Of a DNA stretch of 38,975 nt, positions 15,342 to 23,663 are shown piece by piece (the first letter of the stretch is position 1; every line of letters starts with the position of its first letter). This DNA is from Phaeovulum veldkampii DSM 11550 (GTDB lineage Bacteria > Pseudomonadota > Alphaproteobacteria > Rhodobacterales > Rhodobacteraceae), in the NCBI RefSeq assembly GCF_003034995.1, contig NZ_PZKF01000027.1, forward strand, positions 1-38,975. The letters run 5' to 3'. The position numbers and the translations under genes were made by a program. The notes below the pieces were generated by a model that made no database searches, was not told where the DNA came from, and was given only the letters and a program-made list of their open reading frames with translations.

Positions 15342-16439
15342 TCAGAAAAAGAACTCGGCCAGCCGGCCGATATGGGCGCTGACATGAGCCTGCCAGTCGG
15401 GGCCGGGCTGGCGGGCGGCAAGGGTCGCGGCGAGCGGGTCGGGCGCCTTGATGTGGCTGCCCGCGAGGGTGGCGATCACGGCATGGCCGCAAAAGGGCAC
15501 ATGGACCTCGGAATAGCCGCCCTCATGCGCCAGCATCAGGCGGCCATCGCACAGATCATCGGCAGCCTGCATCACCCGCCGGGTCAGGGCCCCGAACGTG
15601 TCGGATGAGGCAAGCATCCGCCCCAGCGGATCGACGGCCGAGGCATCATAGCCGCAGGCAACCACGATGATCTCGGGGCCAAAGCGGTAGAGCGCGGGCA
15701 GCACGAGACGGTCGAACGCCTCGATATAGCTGGCGTGCCCGGTGCCGGGGGGCAGCGGAATGTTGAGGTTGAAGCCATGCCCGCGGCCCGCGCCGCGCTG
15801 GTCAGCGGCGCCGGTATCCAGCGGATAGTTGCGGTCCTGATGCAGAGAGATCGTCAGCACCTCGGGGTCGGACAGAAAGATTGCCTCGGTGCCGTTGCCG
15901 TGGTGCACATCCCAATCGACCACGGCAATGCGGCGGGCCAGCCCCGCGGCCTGCGCGGCGCGAATCGCCACGGCGATGTTGTTCAGCAGACAAAAGCCGT
16001 TCGGAAATTCGGGCAGGCAATGATGGCCGGGTGGGCGGGTCAGGGCATAGGCGTTGCGCGCCTGCCCGCCCAGCACCGCAAACAGCGCCCCCCGCGCCAG
16101 CCCCGCCGACAACGCCGCGATGTCATAACCGCCCTGCCCAAAGGGCGTTCGCAACCCCAATTCGCCCCCGCCCGCATCGGAGGCGGCCTTGAACGCGGAA
16201 AGATAGCTTTCGGGGTGAACGCGGCGCAGATCCTGATGGCTGGCGGGCGGTGCGCTCTGTTCGACCAGATCGCTCATCAATCCGGTGACGCGCATCAGAT
16301 TGACCAGCCGACGCTTGGTTTCCGGGCTTTCGGGTAGGCCCGCGCCGGGCTGCACAAGGCCGCCCACCGGCAGAGTGAAGGCGTAATTGCCGCCGCCGTG
16401 CCACAGGCAGCGTTCGTCATGAAAGAAGGCGGTGGTCAT
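15342..16439 (-). CDS. Histone-deacetylase-superfamily amidohydrolase
   Basis: The 365-residue zinc enzyme belongs to the bacterial class II HDAC/acetylpolyamine amidohydrolase family, which removes acyl groups from lysine or polyamine amines. Catalytic features are visible: RPPGHH with the His139/His140 charge-relay pair, DWDVHHGNG with zinc ligands Asp177 and His179, CGYDASAVDPLGR with the third ligand Asp265, and HEGGYS with catalytic Tyr309. LHQDRNYPLDTG is the loop shaping the substrate channel. Start ATG 16439 (MTTAFFHDERCLWHGGG) carries the family's N-terminal H-W-H-like start. It is the first gene of an operon with a nitroreductase and an EI24-like protein. The physiological substrate is unknown, and polyamine derivatives are as likely as proteins. 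Confidence 0.92.
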   Translation of the reverse strand: MTTAFFHDERCLWHGGGNYAFTLPVGGLVQPGAGLPESPETKRRLVNLMRVTGLMSDLVEQSAPPASHQDLRRVHPESYLSAFKAASDAGGGELGLRTPFGQGGYDIAALSAGLARGALFAVLGGQARNAYALTRPPGHHCLPEFPNGFCLLNNIAVAIRAAQAAGLARRIAVVDWDVHHGNGTEAIFLSDPEVLTISLHQDRNYPLDTGAADQRGAGRGHGFNLNIPLPPGTGHASYIEAFDRLVLPALYRFGPEIIVVACGYDASAVDPLGRMLASSDTFGALTRRVMQAADDLCDGRLMLAHEGGYSEVHVPFCGHAVIATLAGSHIKAPDPLAATLAARQPGPDWQAHVSAHIGRLAEFFF

Positions 16440-16504
16440 CGTGGGCCTCCGGGCGCTGGCGTCAAGGTTAGCGGCAGGTTACACAGGGGGCCAGAGGGGA
16501 GTGC

Positions 16505-16753
16505 ATGACCGATCTGAGCCATCTTGCAAGACCGGGCGCCGAAATCGCGGTGCGGGTGACGCCCAAGGCGTCGCGCAACGTCGTGGTGGCCGCCGAGGAC
16601 GGATTGCGGGTTTATGTGACCGTCGCGCCCGAGGATGGCAAGGCCAATGCCGCGGTGACGAAACTACTGGCCAAGGCGCTGGGCGTAGCGAAAACCCGGC
16701 TGGTGCTGCTGCGCGGCCAAAGCGCGCGCGACAAGGTCTTTCGGCTGGAGTGA
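16505..16753 (+). CDS. YggU/DUF167 family protein
   Basis: The 82-residue protein begins MTDLSHLARPGAEIAVRVTP. It contains the family signature VRVTPKASRN, then GLRVYVTVAPEDGKANAAV and LAKALGVAKTRLVLLRGQSA, then RDKVFRLE. The APEDGKAN and G-x-x-x-R-DK motifs and the size match DUF167 proteins, whose fold is known but whose cellular role is not established. It starts at ATG 16505 with ggagtgc before it, divergent from the deacetylase gene and convergent with the next gene, 9 bases apart. Confidence 0.88.
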   Translation: MTDLSHLARPGAEIAVRVTPKASRNVVVAAEDGLRVYVTVAPEDGKANAAVTKLLAKALGVAKTRLVLLRGQSARDKVFRLE

Positions 16754-16762
16754 GGCGGCGGC

Positions 16763-17017
16763 CTATCCTTCGGCCTTCTGCGCGCGCAGGCGATAGACGC
16801 CCTCGGGCAGATCAAGCGCCGCAGCCAGTTCGCGCAACTGGGCGTGGGAAAACACCACCTTCATCACCGTGTCGGTGTGCTCGTCATATTGTTCGACCGT
16901 CACACAATCTTCAAAGGCGTTGATGGTCACATCTTCCTGAAGCCAGTCCTCACCGCCCTCGCCTTCATCGACGAGGGTGATCAAGGTGGCGTCGAATTCG
17001 TGCTCGATGGTGAACAT
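16763..17017 (-). CDS. Small acidic conserved-type hypothetical protein
   Basis: The 84-residue, strongly acidic product begins MFTIEHEFDATLITLVDEGE. It continues with a beta-rich stretch DVTINAFEDCVTVEQYDEHT and VMKVVFSHAQLRELAAALDL, and ends with PEGVYRLRAQKAEG. The alternating hydrophobic pattern suggests a compact alpha/beta domain of four or five strands and one helix. There is no signal peptide or membrane segment. I do not recognise a named family, although its composition and normal codon pattern say it is a real gene. It is divergent from the YmdB-like gene and convergent with YggU. Confidence 0.7.
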   Translation of the reverse strand: MFTIEHEFDATLITLVDEGEGGEDWLQEDVTINAFEDCVTVEQYDEHTDTVMKVVFSHAQLRELAAALDLPEGVYRLRAQKAEG

Positions 17018-17108
17018 ATGGGCAGGCTAGCACGGTTTGGGCCGGGCCACCACCGCCCGATGCACGAGGGCCTTGCCCTTCGCGCCGCTGCCGCCTAATC
17101 CCTTGAGG

Positions 17109-17921
17109 ATGAAAATACTGTTTCTGGGCGATGTGATGGGCCGGGCGGGCCGGGCTGCGGTTGCGGCGCGGCTGCCGGGGTTGCGGGCGGAATGGGGGCT
17201 CGATTTTGTCGTGGTCAACGGCGAAAACGCCAGCGCGGGCGCCGGGTTGACGCCCGACCACGCGCGGGGCCTGCTGGAGGCGGGGGCCGATTGCGTGACG
17301 CTGGGCGATCATGCCTTCGACCAGAAGGACATGCTGCGATTCATTGAGAGCGAGCCGCGCATCATCCGGCCGCTGAACTATGCCAAAGAGGCGCCTGGCA
17401 AGGGCGCGCGGGTGTTTTCAGATGCGCGCGGGCGCAAGGTGCTGGTGGCGCAGGTGCTGGGGCAGGTGTTCATGAAGCGGCCCTTCGACGACCCGTTTTC
17501 GGCCATCGACGCGGTGCTGCGCGCGCATCCGCTGGGCGGTATGGCGCAGGCCACGCTGGTGGATATGCATTGCGAGGCGACCTCGGAAAAGATGGCGATG
17601 GGCCATTGGTGCGACGGTCGGGCCAGTGTGGTGGTGGGCACCCATACCCATGTGCCCACGGGCGATGCGATGGTGCTGCCCGCCGGCACCGCCTATCTGA
17701 CCGATGCCGGCATGTGCGGCGACTACAATTCCGTAATCGGCATGGACAAGGCCGAACCGATGCGCCGCTTCATCACCGGTATGGGGCGGGACCGGTTCAC
17801 CCCGGCCGAGGGCGAGGCCACGCTTTCGGGGCTTTATGTCGAAACCGACGACCGCACCGGGCTGGCCAAACGCTGCGCGCCGATCCGGGTTGGCGGGCGT
17901 CTGGCCGAGGCGCGGCCCTAG
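17109..17921 (+). CDS. YmdB-like (TIGR00282) metallophosphoesterase
   Basis: The 270-residue protein belongs to the di-metal phosphoesterases related to Bacillus YmdB, which hydrolyses 2',3'-cyclic nucleotides or cAMP-type substrates and affects global regulation. It begins MKILFLGDVMGRAGRAAVAA with metal ligand Asp8. NGENAS carries Glu39 and Asn40, and LGDHAFD carries Asp67 and the proton-donor His68. VDMHCEATSEKMAMGHW and VGTHTHVPTGD supply the histidine ligands, and LTDAGMCGDYNSVIGMD is the family C-terminal hallmark. ATG 17109 is preceded by CTTGAGG. The SLC13 permease gene follows after 17 bases, so they are probably co-transcribed. The true substrate here is unknown. Confidence 0.9.
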   Translation: MKILFLGDVMGRAGRAAVAARLPGLRAEWGLDFVVVNGENASAGAGLTPDHARGLLEAGADCVTLGDHAFDQKDMLRFIESEPRIIRPLNYAKEAPGKGARVFSDARGRKVLVAQVLGQVFMKRPFDDPFSAIDAVLRAHPLGGMAQATLVDMHCEATSEKMAMGHWCDGRASVVVGTHTHVPTGDAMVLPAGTAYLTDAGMCGDYNSVIGMDKAEPMRRFITGMGRDRFTPAEGEATLSGLYVETDDRTGLAKRCAPIRVGGRLAEARP

Positions 17922-17938
17922 CGGCAGAGAGGGATAGC

Positions 17939-19717
17939 ATGATCGCCGACGCCCTGCCCCCCGATCTTCAGGCCCTGGCGGGTATTTTGATCGTGGCGGG
18001 CATGTTCGTGATGTTCCTGCGCGAAAAGGTGCCGCCCGAGGTGGTGGCGATCGGCGGCGCGGCGGTGATGCTGGCCAGCGGGCTGCTGCCCTATGATCAG
18101 GCGGTGGGGGCGCTGTCGAACTCTGCGCCCTGGACGATTGCCTTCATGTTCCTGATCATGGGGGCTTTGGTGCGCACCGGCGCGCTGGAGGCGATGACGC
18201 GTCTGATCGAGGCCCGCGTCGATACACGGCCGGGGCTGACGGTGGCGCTGCTGTTCGCGCTGGTGGTCGCGGCTTCGGCTGTGATGAACAATACGCCGGT
18301 GGTGGCTGTGATGATCCCGGTGTTCATCCAGTTGGCGCAACGGCTGGGGGTGGCACCGTCGCGCTATCTGATGCCGCTGTCGTATTTCACCATTCTGGGC
18401 GGGATGATCACGCTGATCGGCACCTCGACCAACATTCTGGTGGATGGTGTGGCGCAGGCCAAGGGGCTTGCGCCTTTCTCGATCTTCGAGATCGCGCCGG
18501 CGGGCCTTGCGGTGGCCGCCGCGGGGGCGGTGTTCATCGCGCTGTTTGCCCGCCGTCTGGTGCCCGAGCGGCAGTCGATGGGCGTGATGCTGAGCGGCCG
18601 GCGCAAGATGAAATATTTCACCGAGGTCGCCCTGCCCGAAGGCAGCAGCCTGATTGGAAAGCCGGTTCTGGCCGTCGATATCTTTCGCCGCGAAGGCGTG
18701 CGGGTGATCGACGTTTTGCGCGGCGATGCCAGCCTGCGCCGCGATCTGGCCGCGGTCGGGTTACAGGCCGGCGACAGGGTGGTGCTGCGCACCGAGATGG
18801 CCGAACTGCTGGGAATGCAGCAAAATCCCGACCTGCGGATGGTGGACAAGCTGAGCTCGGTCCAGACCGAGACGGTCGAGGTGCTGATCAGCCCCGGCTG
18901 CCGGATGATCGGGCGGTCGCTGGGCGAGTTGCGGCTGCGTCGCCGCTATGGCGTCTATGTTCTGGCCGCGCACCGCCGCAACCAGAATATCGGGCGCAAG
19001 CTGGACGATCTGGTGGTGGTGGTGGGCGACACGCTGCTGCTGGAGGGATCGGCCGAAGATATTGCCCGGCTTGCCGCCGACATGGATCTGGTCGATGTCG
19101 CGCGACCGCGGGGCCGGGCGTTTCGCCGCAGCCACATGCCGATTGCGGTGGTGGCGCTGCTTTCCGTGGTGGGGCTTTCTGCGGTGAATGCCGCCCCGAT
19201 CATGATGCTGGCGATGCTGGCGGTGGCGGTCATTCTTGTCACGCGCTGCATCGACGCCGACGAGGCGTTTTCCTTTATCGACGGGCGGTTGCTGGCGATG
19301 ATCTTTGCCATGCTGGCGGTGGGGGAGGGGCTGGAACAGGCAGGCTCGATCCAGATGATCGTCGATGCGGTCAGCCCCTATCTGGCCGGGCTGCCGCCGG
19401 TGCTGGCGCTGGCGGCGGTCTATTTCATGGGCCTCATCATGACGGAACTGTTGTCGAACAATGCGGTGGCGGTGATTTTGGCCCCCATCGCCATCGAACT
19501 GGCGCGCTCGCTTGGGCTGGACCCGCGGCCCTTTGCGGTGGCAGTGATGTTTGCGGCCTCGGTGGCCTTTGCCACGCCGATCGGCTATCAGACGCATATG
19601 ATGGTTTACGGCCCCGGCGGCTATCGGTTTACCGATTTCCTGCGGCTGGGTCTGCCGCTTGATATTATCACCGGGATCGTGGCCTGCCTTGTGATCCCGA
19701 TGATCTGGCCACTGTAA
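17939..19717 (+). CDS. SLC13-type permease with two TrkA-C (RCK_C) domains
   Basis: The 592-residue membrane protein resembles YfbS/SAC1-like members of the divalent anion:Na+ symporter superfamily. Two transmembrane halves of about five or six helices each flank a cytoplasmic insert. Each half carries a family-type selectivity segment: VMNNTPVVAVMIPVFIQLA in the first (around 120-140) and ELLSNNAVAVILAPIAIELA in the second (around 500-520). The insert holds two TrkA-C domains (EVALPEGSSLIGKPVLAVDI and VEVLISPGCRMIGRSLGELR, each ending in a VGDxLLL-like strand), which normally bind small ligands or nucleotides. Dicarboxylate, sulphate or another anion is possible; the sequence does not settle it. 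The start at ATG 17939 follows AGAGAGGGA. Coupling to a cyclic-nucleotide-type phosphoesterase is suggestive. Confidence 0.88.
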   Translation: MIADALPPDLQALAGILIVAGMFVMFLREKVPPEVVAIGGAAVMLASGLLPYDQAVGALSNSAPWTIAFMFLIMGALVRTGALEAMTRLIEARVDTRPGLTVALLFALVVAASAVMNNTPVVAVMIPVFIQLAQRLGVAPSRYLMPLSYFTILGGMITLIGTSTNILVDGVAQAKGLAPFSIFEIAPAGLAVAAAGAVFIALFARRLVPERQSMGVMLSGRRKMKYFTEVALPEGSSLIGKPVLAVDIFRREGVRVIDVLRGDASLRRDLAAVGLQAGDRVVLRTEMAELLGMQQNPDLRMVDKLSSVQTETVEVLISPGCRMIGRSLGELRLRRRYGVYVLAAHRRNQNIGRKLDDLVVVVGDTLLLEGSAEDIARLAADMDLVDVARPRGRAFRRSHMPIAVVALLSVVGLSAVNAAPIMMLAMLAVAVILVTRCIDADEAFSFIDGRLLAMIFAMLAVGEGLEQAGSIQMIVDAVSPYLAGLPPVLALAAVYFMGLIMTELLSNNAVAVILAPIAIELARSLGLDPRPFAVAVMFAASVAFATPIGYQTHMMVYGPGGYRFTDFLRLGLPLDIITGIVACLVIPMIWPL

Positions 19718-19727
19718 GGAGGTGCCG

Positions 19728-20105
19728 ATGATCCGCCCGCTGTTCCCTCTGGCGCTGGCCGCCCTGGCCGCCTGCACGCCGCTGCCCGAGGCGCTGACCG
19801 GCGCCCGCCCCGACAGTGTGAGCCTGAGTGCGAAAAGCCTGCGCGTGGCCTTTACCGACGGCAGCATCTGCCGGGCCGCGCTGACCCCGGTTGACAGCGG
19901 CGTGCTGACCGGCGAGCTGGAGCGCTGCGCACAGCCGCTGCGCTATGAAATCACCATCGAGCGGCAAAACTGGCTGGAGCCTGCGCTGGGCGAGCTGGTC
20001 GCGCCCTATGCCCATATCGTGCTGCGCGACGATGCGGGCCGCGCCTGGCACTGGCGCACGCCCGAGGCGATGAACCGGCTCGGACGCGAGCGCGACGCAG
20101 GCTGA
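19728..20105 (+). CDS. Small putative lipoprotein
   Basis: ATG 19728 lies 5 bases after the strong site AAGGAGG (19716-19722). The 125-residue product starts [16 protein letters not shown], a signal peptide with lipobox L-A-A-C and lipidation at Cys16. The mature part contains [20 protein letters not shown] and [20 protein letters not shown], with a probable disulphide between the two cysteines, and [20 protein letters not shown]. Beta-rich periplasmic proteins of this kind are common, but I do not recognise a family. It follows the permease by 10 bases and is likely the last gene of that operon. Confidence 0.75.
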   Translation: MIRPLFPLALAALAACTPLPEALTGARPDSVSLSAKSLRVAFTDGSICRAALTPVDSGVLTGELERCAQPLRYEITIERQNWLEPALGELVAPYAHIVLRDDAGRAWHWRTPEAMNRLGRERDAG

Positions 20106-20129
20106 GCGCGCAGCCGCGCATGGCGGTGC

Positions 20130-20158
20130 TTGCGGCGGGGGGCAGGCCTGCCTTATAG
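20130..20158 (+). promoter_or_regulatory. Predicted promoter for the yebC-type gene
   Basis: TTGCGG (20130-20135), a 17-base spacer and TTATAG (20153-20158) lie 38 bases before the start codon at 20197. Confidence 0.45.
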
Positions 20159-20196
20159 AGGCCCGCAACCGCATTTTCCGCAAGAACGAGGGCGCA

Positions 20197-20937
20197 ATGG
20201 CAGGCCATTCGAAATGGGCGAACATCCAGCACCGCAAGGGGCGTCAGGACAAGTTGCGCTCCAAGCTGTTTTCCAAGCTGGCGAAAGAGATCACCGTGGC
20301 CGCCAAGATGGGCGACCCGGACCCCGAAAAGAACCCGCGCCTGCGGCTGGCGGTGAAGGCTGCCAAGGCCGTGTCCTGCCCCAAGGACGTGATCGACCGT
20401 GCCATCAAGAAATCGCAAGGCGGCGATGCCGAGGATTACACCGAAATCCGCTATGAGGGATATGGGCCCAACGGGATTGCGGTCATCGTCGAGGCGATGA
20501 CCGACAACCTGAACCGCACCGCCAGCAACGTGCGCAGCTATTTCACCAAATATGGCGGCAACCTGGGCACCACCGGGTCGGTCAGCTTCATGTTCGACCG
20601 GGTTGGCGAGATCACCTATCCGGTCAGCGCGGGCGATGCCGATACGGTGCTGATGGCTGCGCTGGAGGCGGGGGCCGATGACGTGGAAAGCGACGAGGAA
20701 GGCCACTGGATCTATTGCGCCGACACCAGCCTGAGCGAAGTGTCGGAGGCGCTGGAGACGGCGCTGGGCGAAAGCACCGAGTCGAAGCTGGTCTGGAAGC
20801 CGCAGAACCGCACCAATGTCGATCTGGACACCGCGCGCACGTTGATGAAGCTGATCGACGCCCTGGAAGAAGATGACGACGTGCAGACCGTCACCGGCAA
20901 TTTCGACATCCCCGAAGATGTTGCCGCCCAATTGTAA
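20197..20937 (+). CDS. yebC: YebC/PmpR family protein
   Basis: The 246-residue protein starts [20 protein letters not shown], the invariant opening of the family. It contains [60 protein letters not shown] and [20 protein letters not shown]. All three family domains are present, and the length matches the usual 240-250. YebC proteins have been described as DNA-binding regulators. More recent work reports a role in relieving ribosome stalling at proline-rich stretches for some members. The sequence cannot decide between these. ATG 20197 follows ACGAGGGCGC. A GC-rich repeat element follows the gene. Confidence 0.95.
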   Translation: MAGHSKWANIQHRKGRQDKLRSKLFSKLAKEITVAAKMGDPDPEKNPRLRLAVKAAKAVSCPKDVIDRAIKKSQGGDAEDYTEIRYEGYGPNGIAVIVEAMTDNLNRTASNVRSYFTKYGGNLGTTGSVSFMFDRVGEITYPVSAGDADTVLMAALEAGADDVESDEEGHWIYCADTSLSEVSEALETALGESTESKLVWKPQNRTNVDLDTARTLMKLIDALEEDDDVQTVTGNFDIPEDVAAQL

Positions 20938-20960
20938 GCGGCCCGTATCGGTGGGCGGCA

Positions 20961-21028
20961 GGGGGGCGCTGCCCCCCTCGGCCTGCGGCCTCACCCCCTG
21001 GGATATTTGGACCAAGCTGAAAGCAGGG
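20961..21028 (+). repeat. Dispersed intergenic repeat, copy 1 (hairpin plus conserved tail)
   Basis: GGGGGGC-GCT-GCCCCCC (20961-20977) is a perfect 7-bp hairpin, followed after 23 bases by the tail GGATATTTGGACCAAGCTGA (21001-21020) and AAGCAGGG. The same layout recurs at 28625-28676. Both copies follow a gene's stop codon on the plus strand, which suggests a 3'-end element that may double as terminator or RNA stabiliser. Confidence 0.7.
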
Positions 21029-21078
21029 GCAGACAGAACGGGCCGCGCCGGCAAGGTGCGGCCCGATTTCATTGGGCC

Positions 21079-21984
21079 TTAGTAGTCGAGTTTCCAGCCG
21101 ACCCAGGCGGTGGCGGCGTTGTCGGCGTCTTCGGCATCGACATAGCCCACACCGGCATAGCCATTGGTCAGGAATTCCATCTCGGCGCTGACGCCAAGGA
21201 TGTGGGGGTCGCTGCCCGCGTCGATCCGGCCCCAGCTTGCGCCAAGGGTCAGCGGATCGAAGGGCTTGTAAAAGCCTTCCAGAGCCACGCCGTCGGTGTC
21301 ACCCACGATCCCGCTTTGGCCCCAGGTGAAGCGGCCGCCATACTGGCCCGCGTCATAGCCAAGGGTGGCCAGCAGGTTTTCCTCGTTGAGCCCCGGCGCG
21401 TCGATCAGTTCGACCCCGAGCGCAAAGTCGAAGGCGCCAAGGTCGCGCGCGACGACGGCGGTGAGGGTGTCGGCGTTGTTGTCGAAATGGTGCCATGAGG
21501 CGCCGACATCGTAATCGCCAAAGGTGCCGTCGTAGCGCAGGCCGTAGAAGGACTGGTCGCCGAGGGTGGCCAGCGCCTCGGTGGTGTTCAGCGCGCCATC
21601 CAGGAGCGGGTCGGCAATGCGGCTGCCGCCAAAGCGCGGCGTTTCGATCCGGTCGGCGAGTGCCGAGCGCGGGGCGCCGACCGAGAATTTGCCATAGCCG
21701 GTTTCGACCCAGAGGGTGGGGAACAGCGCATAGTCCGACAGGTCGAATTCGGCGCTTTCATAGCCCTTGATCCCCAGTTCGAACCCCAGTGGATTGCCGC
21801 CCGGCGCGCCCATGCGCAGACCCAGCGAGATGTCGATCTGTGCCAGATCGGCATCGCCGCCGTTGGTATCGGCATAGTCAAAGCGCAGATCGCCCGAGAC
21901 ATACATTGGCTGATCGGCCGTTTGCGCCTGCGCAAGGGTCGTGGTGGCGAGCAGCGCGAGAAGGGGGGCGGACAGCGATTTCAT
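21079..21984 (-). CDS. Outer-membrane porin
   Basis: The 301-residue protein begins MKSLSAPLLALLATTTLAQA, a cleavable signal peptide (A-Q-A), then YVSGDLRFDYADTNGGDADL. Mature sequence alternates short amphipathic strands ending in aromatic residues with Asp/Gly-rich turns (FYGLRYDGTFGDYDVGASWH, GYDAGQYGGRFTWGQSGI). It ends AWVGWKLDY, where the terminal aromatic residue is the BAM recognition signal. The pattern fits the Rhodobacter-type 16-strand trimeric porins. The start ATG 21984 has AAGGAGA 8 bases upstream. It presumably admits small hydrophilic solutes, and specificity is not readable. It is divergent from the LysE-type exporter with 112 bases between them. Confidence 0.85.
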   Translation of the reverse strand: MKSLSAPLLALLATTTLAQAQTADQPMYVSGDLRFDYADTNGGDADLAQIDISLGLRMGAPGGNPLGFELGIKGYESAEFDLSDYALFPTLWVETGYGKFSVGAPRSALADRIETPRFGGSRIADPLLDGALNTTEALATLGDQSFYGLRYDGTFGDYDVGASWHHFDNNADTLTAVVARDLGAFDFALGVELIDAPGLNEENLLATLGYDAGQYGGRFTWGQSGIVGDTDGVALEGFYKPFDPLTLGASWGRIDAGSDPHILGVSAEMEFLTNGYAGVGYVDAEDADNAATAWVGWKLDY

Positions 21985-22096
21985 CGGGGGTCTCCTTATA
22001 TCATGTTGCGCGCACTCTACCCTTGCGCGAGATATTGTGCGACCGGGGGCGGGCCGAATTCGGCGGGGTGTGGATCGATCGCAACAGGGCAGGGTC

Positions 22097-22693
22097 ATGG
22101 GGGCATTCTGGGCGGGGTTGAAACTGGGGCTGGCGCTGATCGTGGCGATCGGGGCGCAGAATGCCTTTGTGTTGCGGCAGGGGCTGCGGCGCGAGCATGT
22201 GTTTGCGGTCTGTCTGTTTTGCGCCGTTTCGGATGCGGCGCTGATCGCGTTGGGGGTTTCGGGCTTTGCGGTGGCCTCGACGGCGGCGCCTTGGCTGGCG
22301 CCCGCGCTGCGCTGGGGCGGGGTGGCGTTTCTGGTCTGGTATGGGGCGCGGGCGTTCCTGTCGGCCTGGCGCGGCGGGTCGGCGCTTGCGGCGGCGGGCG
22401 GGGGTGCGCCCCTGGCCGCGGTGCTGGCCACGCTGGCCGCGCTGACCTGGGCCAACCCGCATGTGTGGCTGGATACGGTGGTGCTGCTGGGGGCGATCTC
22501 GGCGCAGTTTCCGGGGCGGGAGGTCGCTTTTGCCGGCGGGGCTATGACCGGGTCGTTCCTGTTCTTTTTCTCGCTGGGCTATGGTGCGCGGGCGCTGGCG
22601 CCGGTGTTTGCGCGGCCCCGTGCCTGGCAGGTGCTGGATGTGCTGATCGGTGTGGTGATGTGGTCGATCGCGGCACGGCTGGCGCTGGGGTAG
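22097..22693 (+). CDS. LysE/ArgO-family amino-acid exporter
   Basis: The 198-residue protein has about six hydrophobic helices. It begins MGAFWAGLKLGLALIVAIGA, directly followed by the family signature QNAFVLRQGLRREHV. FCAVSDAALIALGVSGFAV is the second conserved helix pair. LTWANPHVWLDTVVLLGAIS carries the N-P-x-x-x-L-D-T motif shared by LysE and ArgO exporters of basic amino acids. These inner-membrane carriers remove excess arginine or lysine, usually under a LysR-type ArgP/LysG regulator. No such regulator is next to the gene here. ATG 22097 follows AGGGCAGGG. Substrate specificity is by family analogy only. Confidence 0.9.
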   Translation: MGAFWAGLKLGLALIVAIGAQNAFVLRQGLRREHVFAVCLFCAVSDAALIALGVSGFAVASTAAPWLAPALRWGGVAFLVWYGARAFLSAWRGGSALAAAGGGAPLAAVLATLAALTWANPHVWLDTVVLLGAISAQFPGREVAFAGGAMTGSFLFFFSLGYGARALAPVFARPRAWQVLDVLIGVVMWSIAARLALG

Positions 22694-22751
22694 TTGTGCC
22701 CGACACAATCGCGCGCTTGCGAGGCGCGCGCGCTTGGGGCCAAGTCGCGCA

Positions 22752-23663
22752 ATGATGTCACCTGCTGCGAACCGGCCCCTGATCGGGGTGTTGTGGATGC
22801 TGGCCACGGGGCTGTGCTTTGTGGCAGTCACCGGGATCGTACGCTATCTGGGCACCGATCTGCCCGCGCCGCAAAGCGCCTTTATCCGCTTTGCCTTTGG
22901 CCTGGCGTTTCTGACCCCGGCACTGGTGGCGCTGATGCGGCGCGGCGGGGTGCCCAAAGGGTCGATGCGGGTGTTCGTGCTGCGTGGCGGGTTGCATACG
23001 CTGGCGGTGATCTTGTGGTTTTACGCGATGGCACGCATCCCGGTGGCTGAGGTGACGGCGATTGGCTATCTCAACCCGATCGTCGTCAGCATTGGCGCGG
23101 CGCTTGCCTTTGGCGAAAAGCTGGCGCCGCGGCGGGTGGGCACGATTGCGGTGGCGGTGGTTGGCGCGCTGATCGTGCTGCGCCCCGGCCTGCGTGACAT
23201 CGCGCCAGGCCACTGGGCGCAACTGGGCGCCTCGGTCTGCTTTGGCCTGTCTTATCTGGTGGCCAAGCGTCTGTCGGAAATCGTCCCCGCCACGGTGGTG
23301 GTGGCGATGATGGCGCTGACGGTGACACTTGGGCTGGCGCCCTTTGCCGCGATGGTCTGGGTGCCGGTCAGCCTGACCCAATATGGCTGGCTGGCGCTGG
23401 TGGCGGTGTTTGGCACTGCGGGGCATTATTGCATGACGCGCGCCTTTACCGCGGCGCCGATGACGGTGACGCAGCCGGTCACCTTCCTGCAACTGGTCTG
23501 GGCCACGGCGCTGGGGGCGCTGGTGTTTTCCGAGCCGGTCGATCCGATGGTGATTGCGGGCGGCGGGCTGATCATTGCGGCGATCAGCTGGCTGACATGG
23601 CGCGAGGCGCAACTGAAGCGGCGCGGATTGACTCAGCCTCAGTCGGGGGGCGTGCCGGTCTGA
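22752..23663 (+). CDS. EamA/DMT-family transporter
   Basis: The 303-residue protein has ten hydrophobic helices in two homologous EamA halves. The first starts LIGVLWMLATGLCFVAVTGI and ends with VAEVTAIGYLNPIVVSIGAA, the usual helix-4 to helix-5 turn of the repeat. The second contains VCFGLSYLVAKRLSEIVPAT and AAPMTVTQPVTFLQLVWATA. Such proteins export metabolites or drugs across the inner membrane; the substrate is unknown. Two adjacent ATGs (22752, 22755) could start it, both with a poor ribosome binding site. Its last 25 bases overlap the end of the convergent choV gene, so mRNA ends of the two genes must be complementary. Confidence 0.85.
   Translation: MMSPAANRPLIGVLWMLATGLCFVAVTGIVRYLGTDLPAPQSAFIRFAFGLAFLTPALVALMRRGGVPKGSMRVFVLRGGLHTLAVILWFYAMARIPVAEVTAIGYLNPIVVSIGAALAFGEKLAPRRVGTIAVAVVGALIVLRPGLRDIAPGHWAQLGASVCFGLSYLVAKRLSEIVPATVVVAMMALTVTLGLAPFAAMVWVPVSLTQYGWLALVAVFGTAGHYCMTRAFTAAPMTVTQPVTFLQLVWATALGALVFSEPVDPMVIAGGGLIIAAISWLTWREAQLKRRGLTQPQSGGVPV

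Noticed and set aside
17080-17120. Possible third copy of the dispersed repeat before the YmdB-like gene
   Set aside because: Only cgccgctgccgcc and cccttgaggat are loosely similar; the conserved ATTTGGACCAAG tail is missing and the start codon lies inside it.
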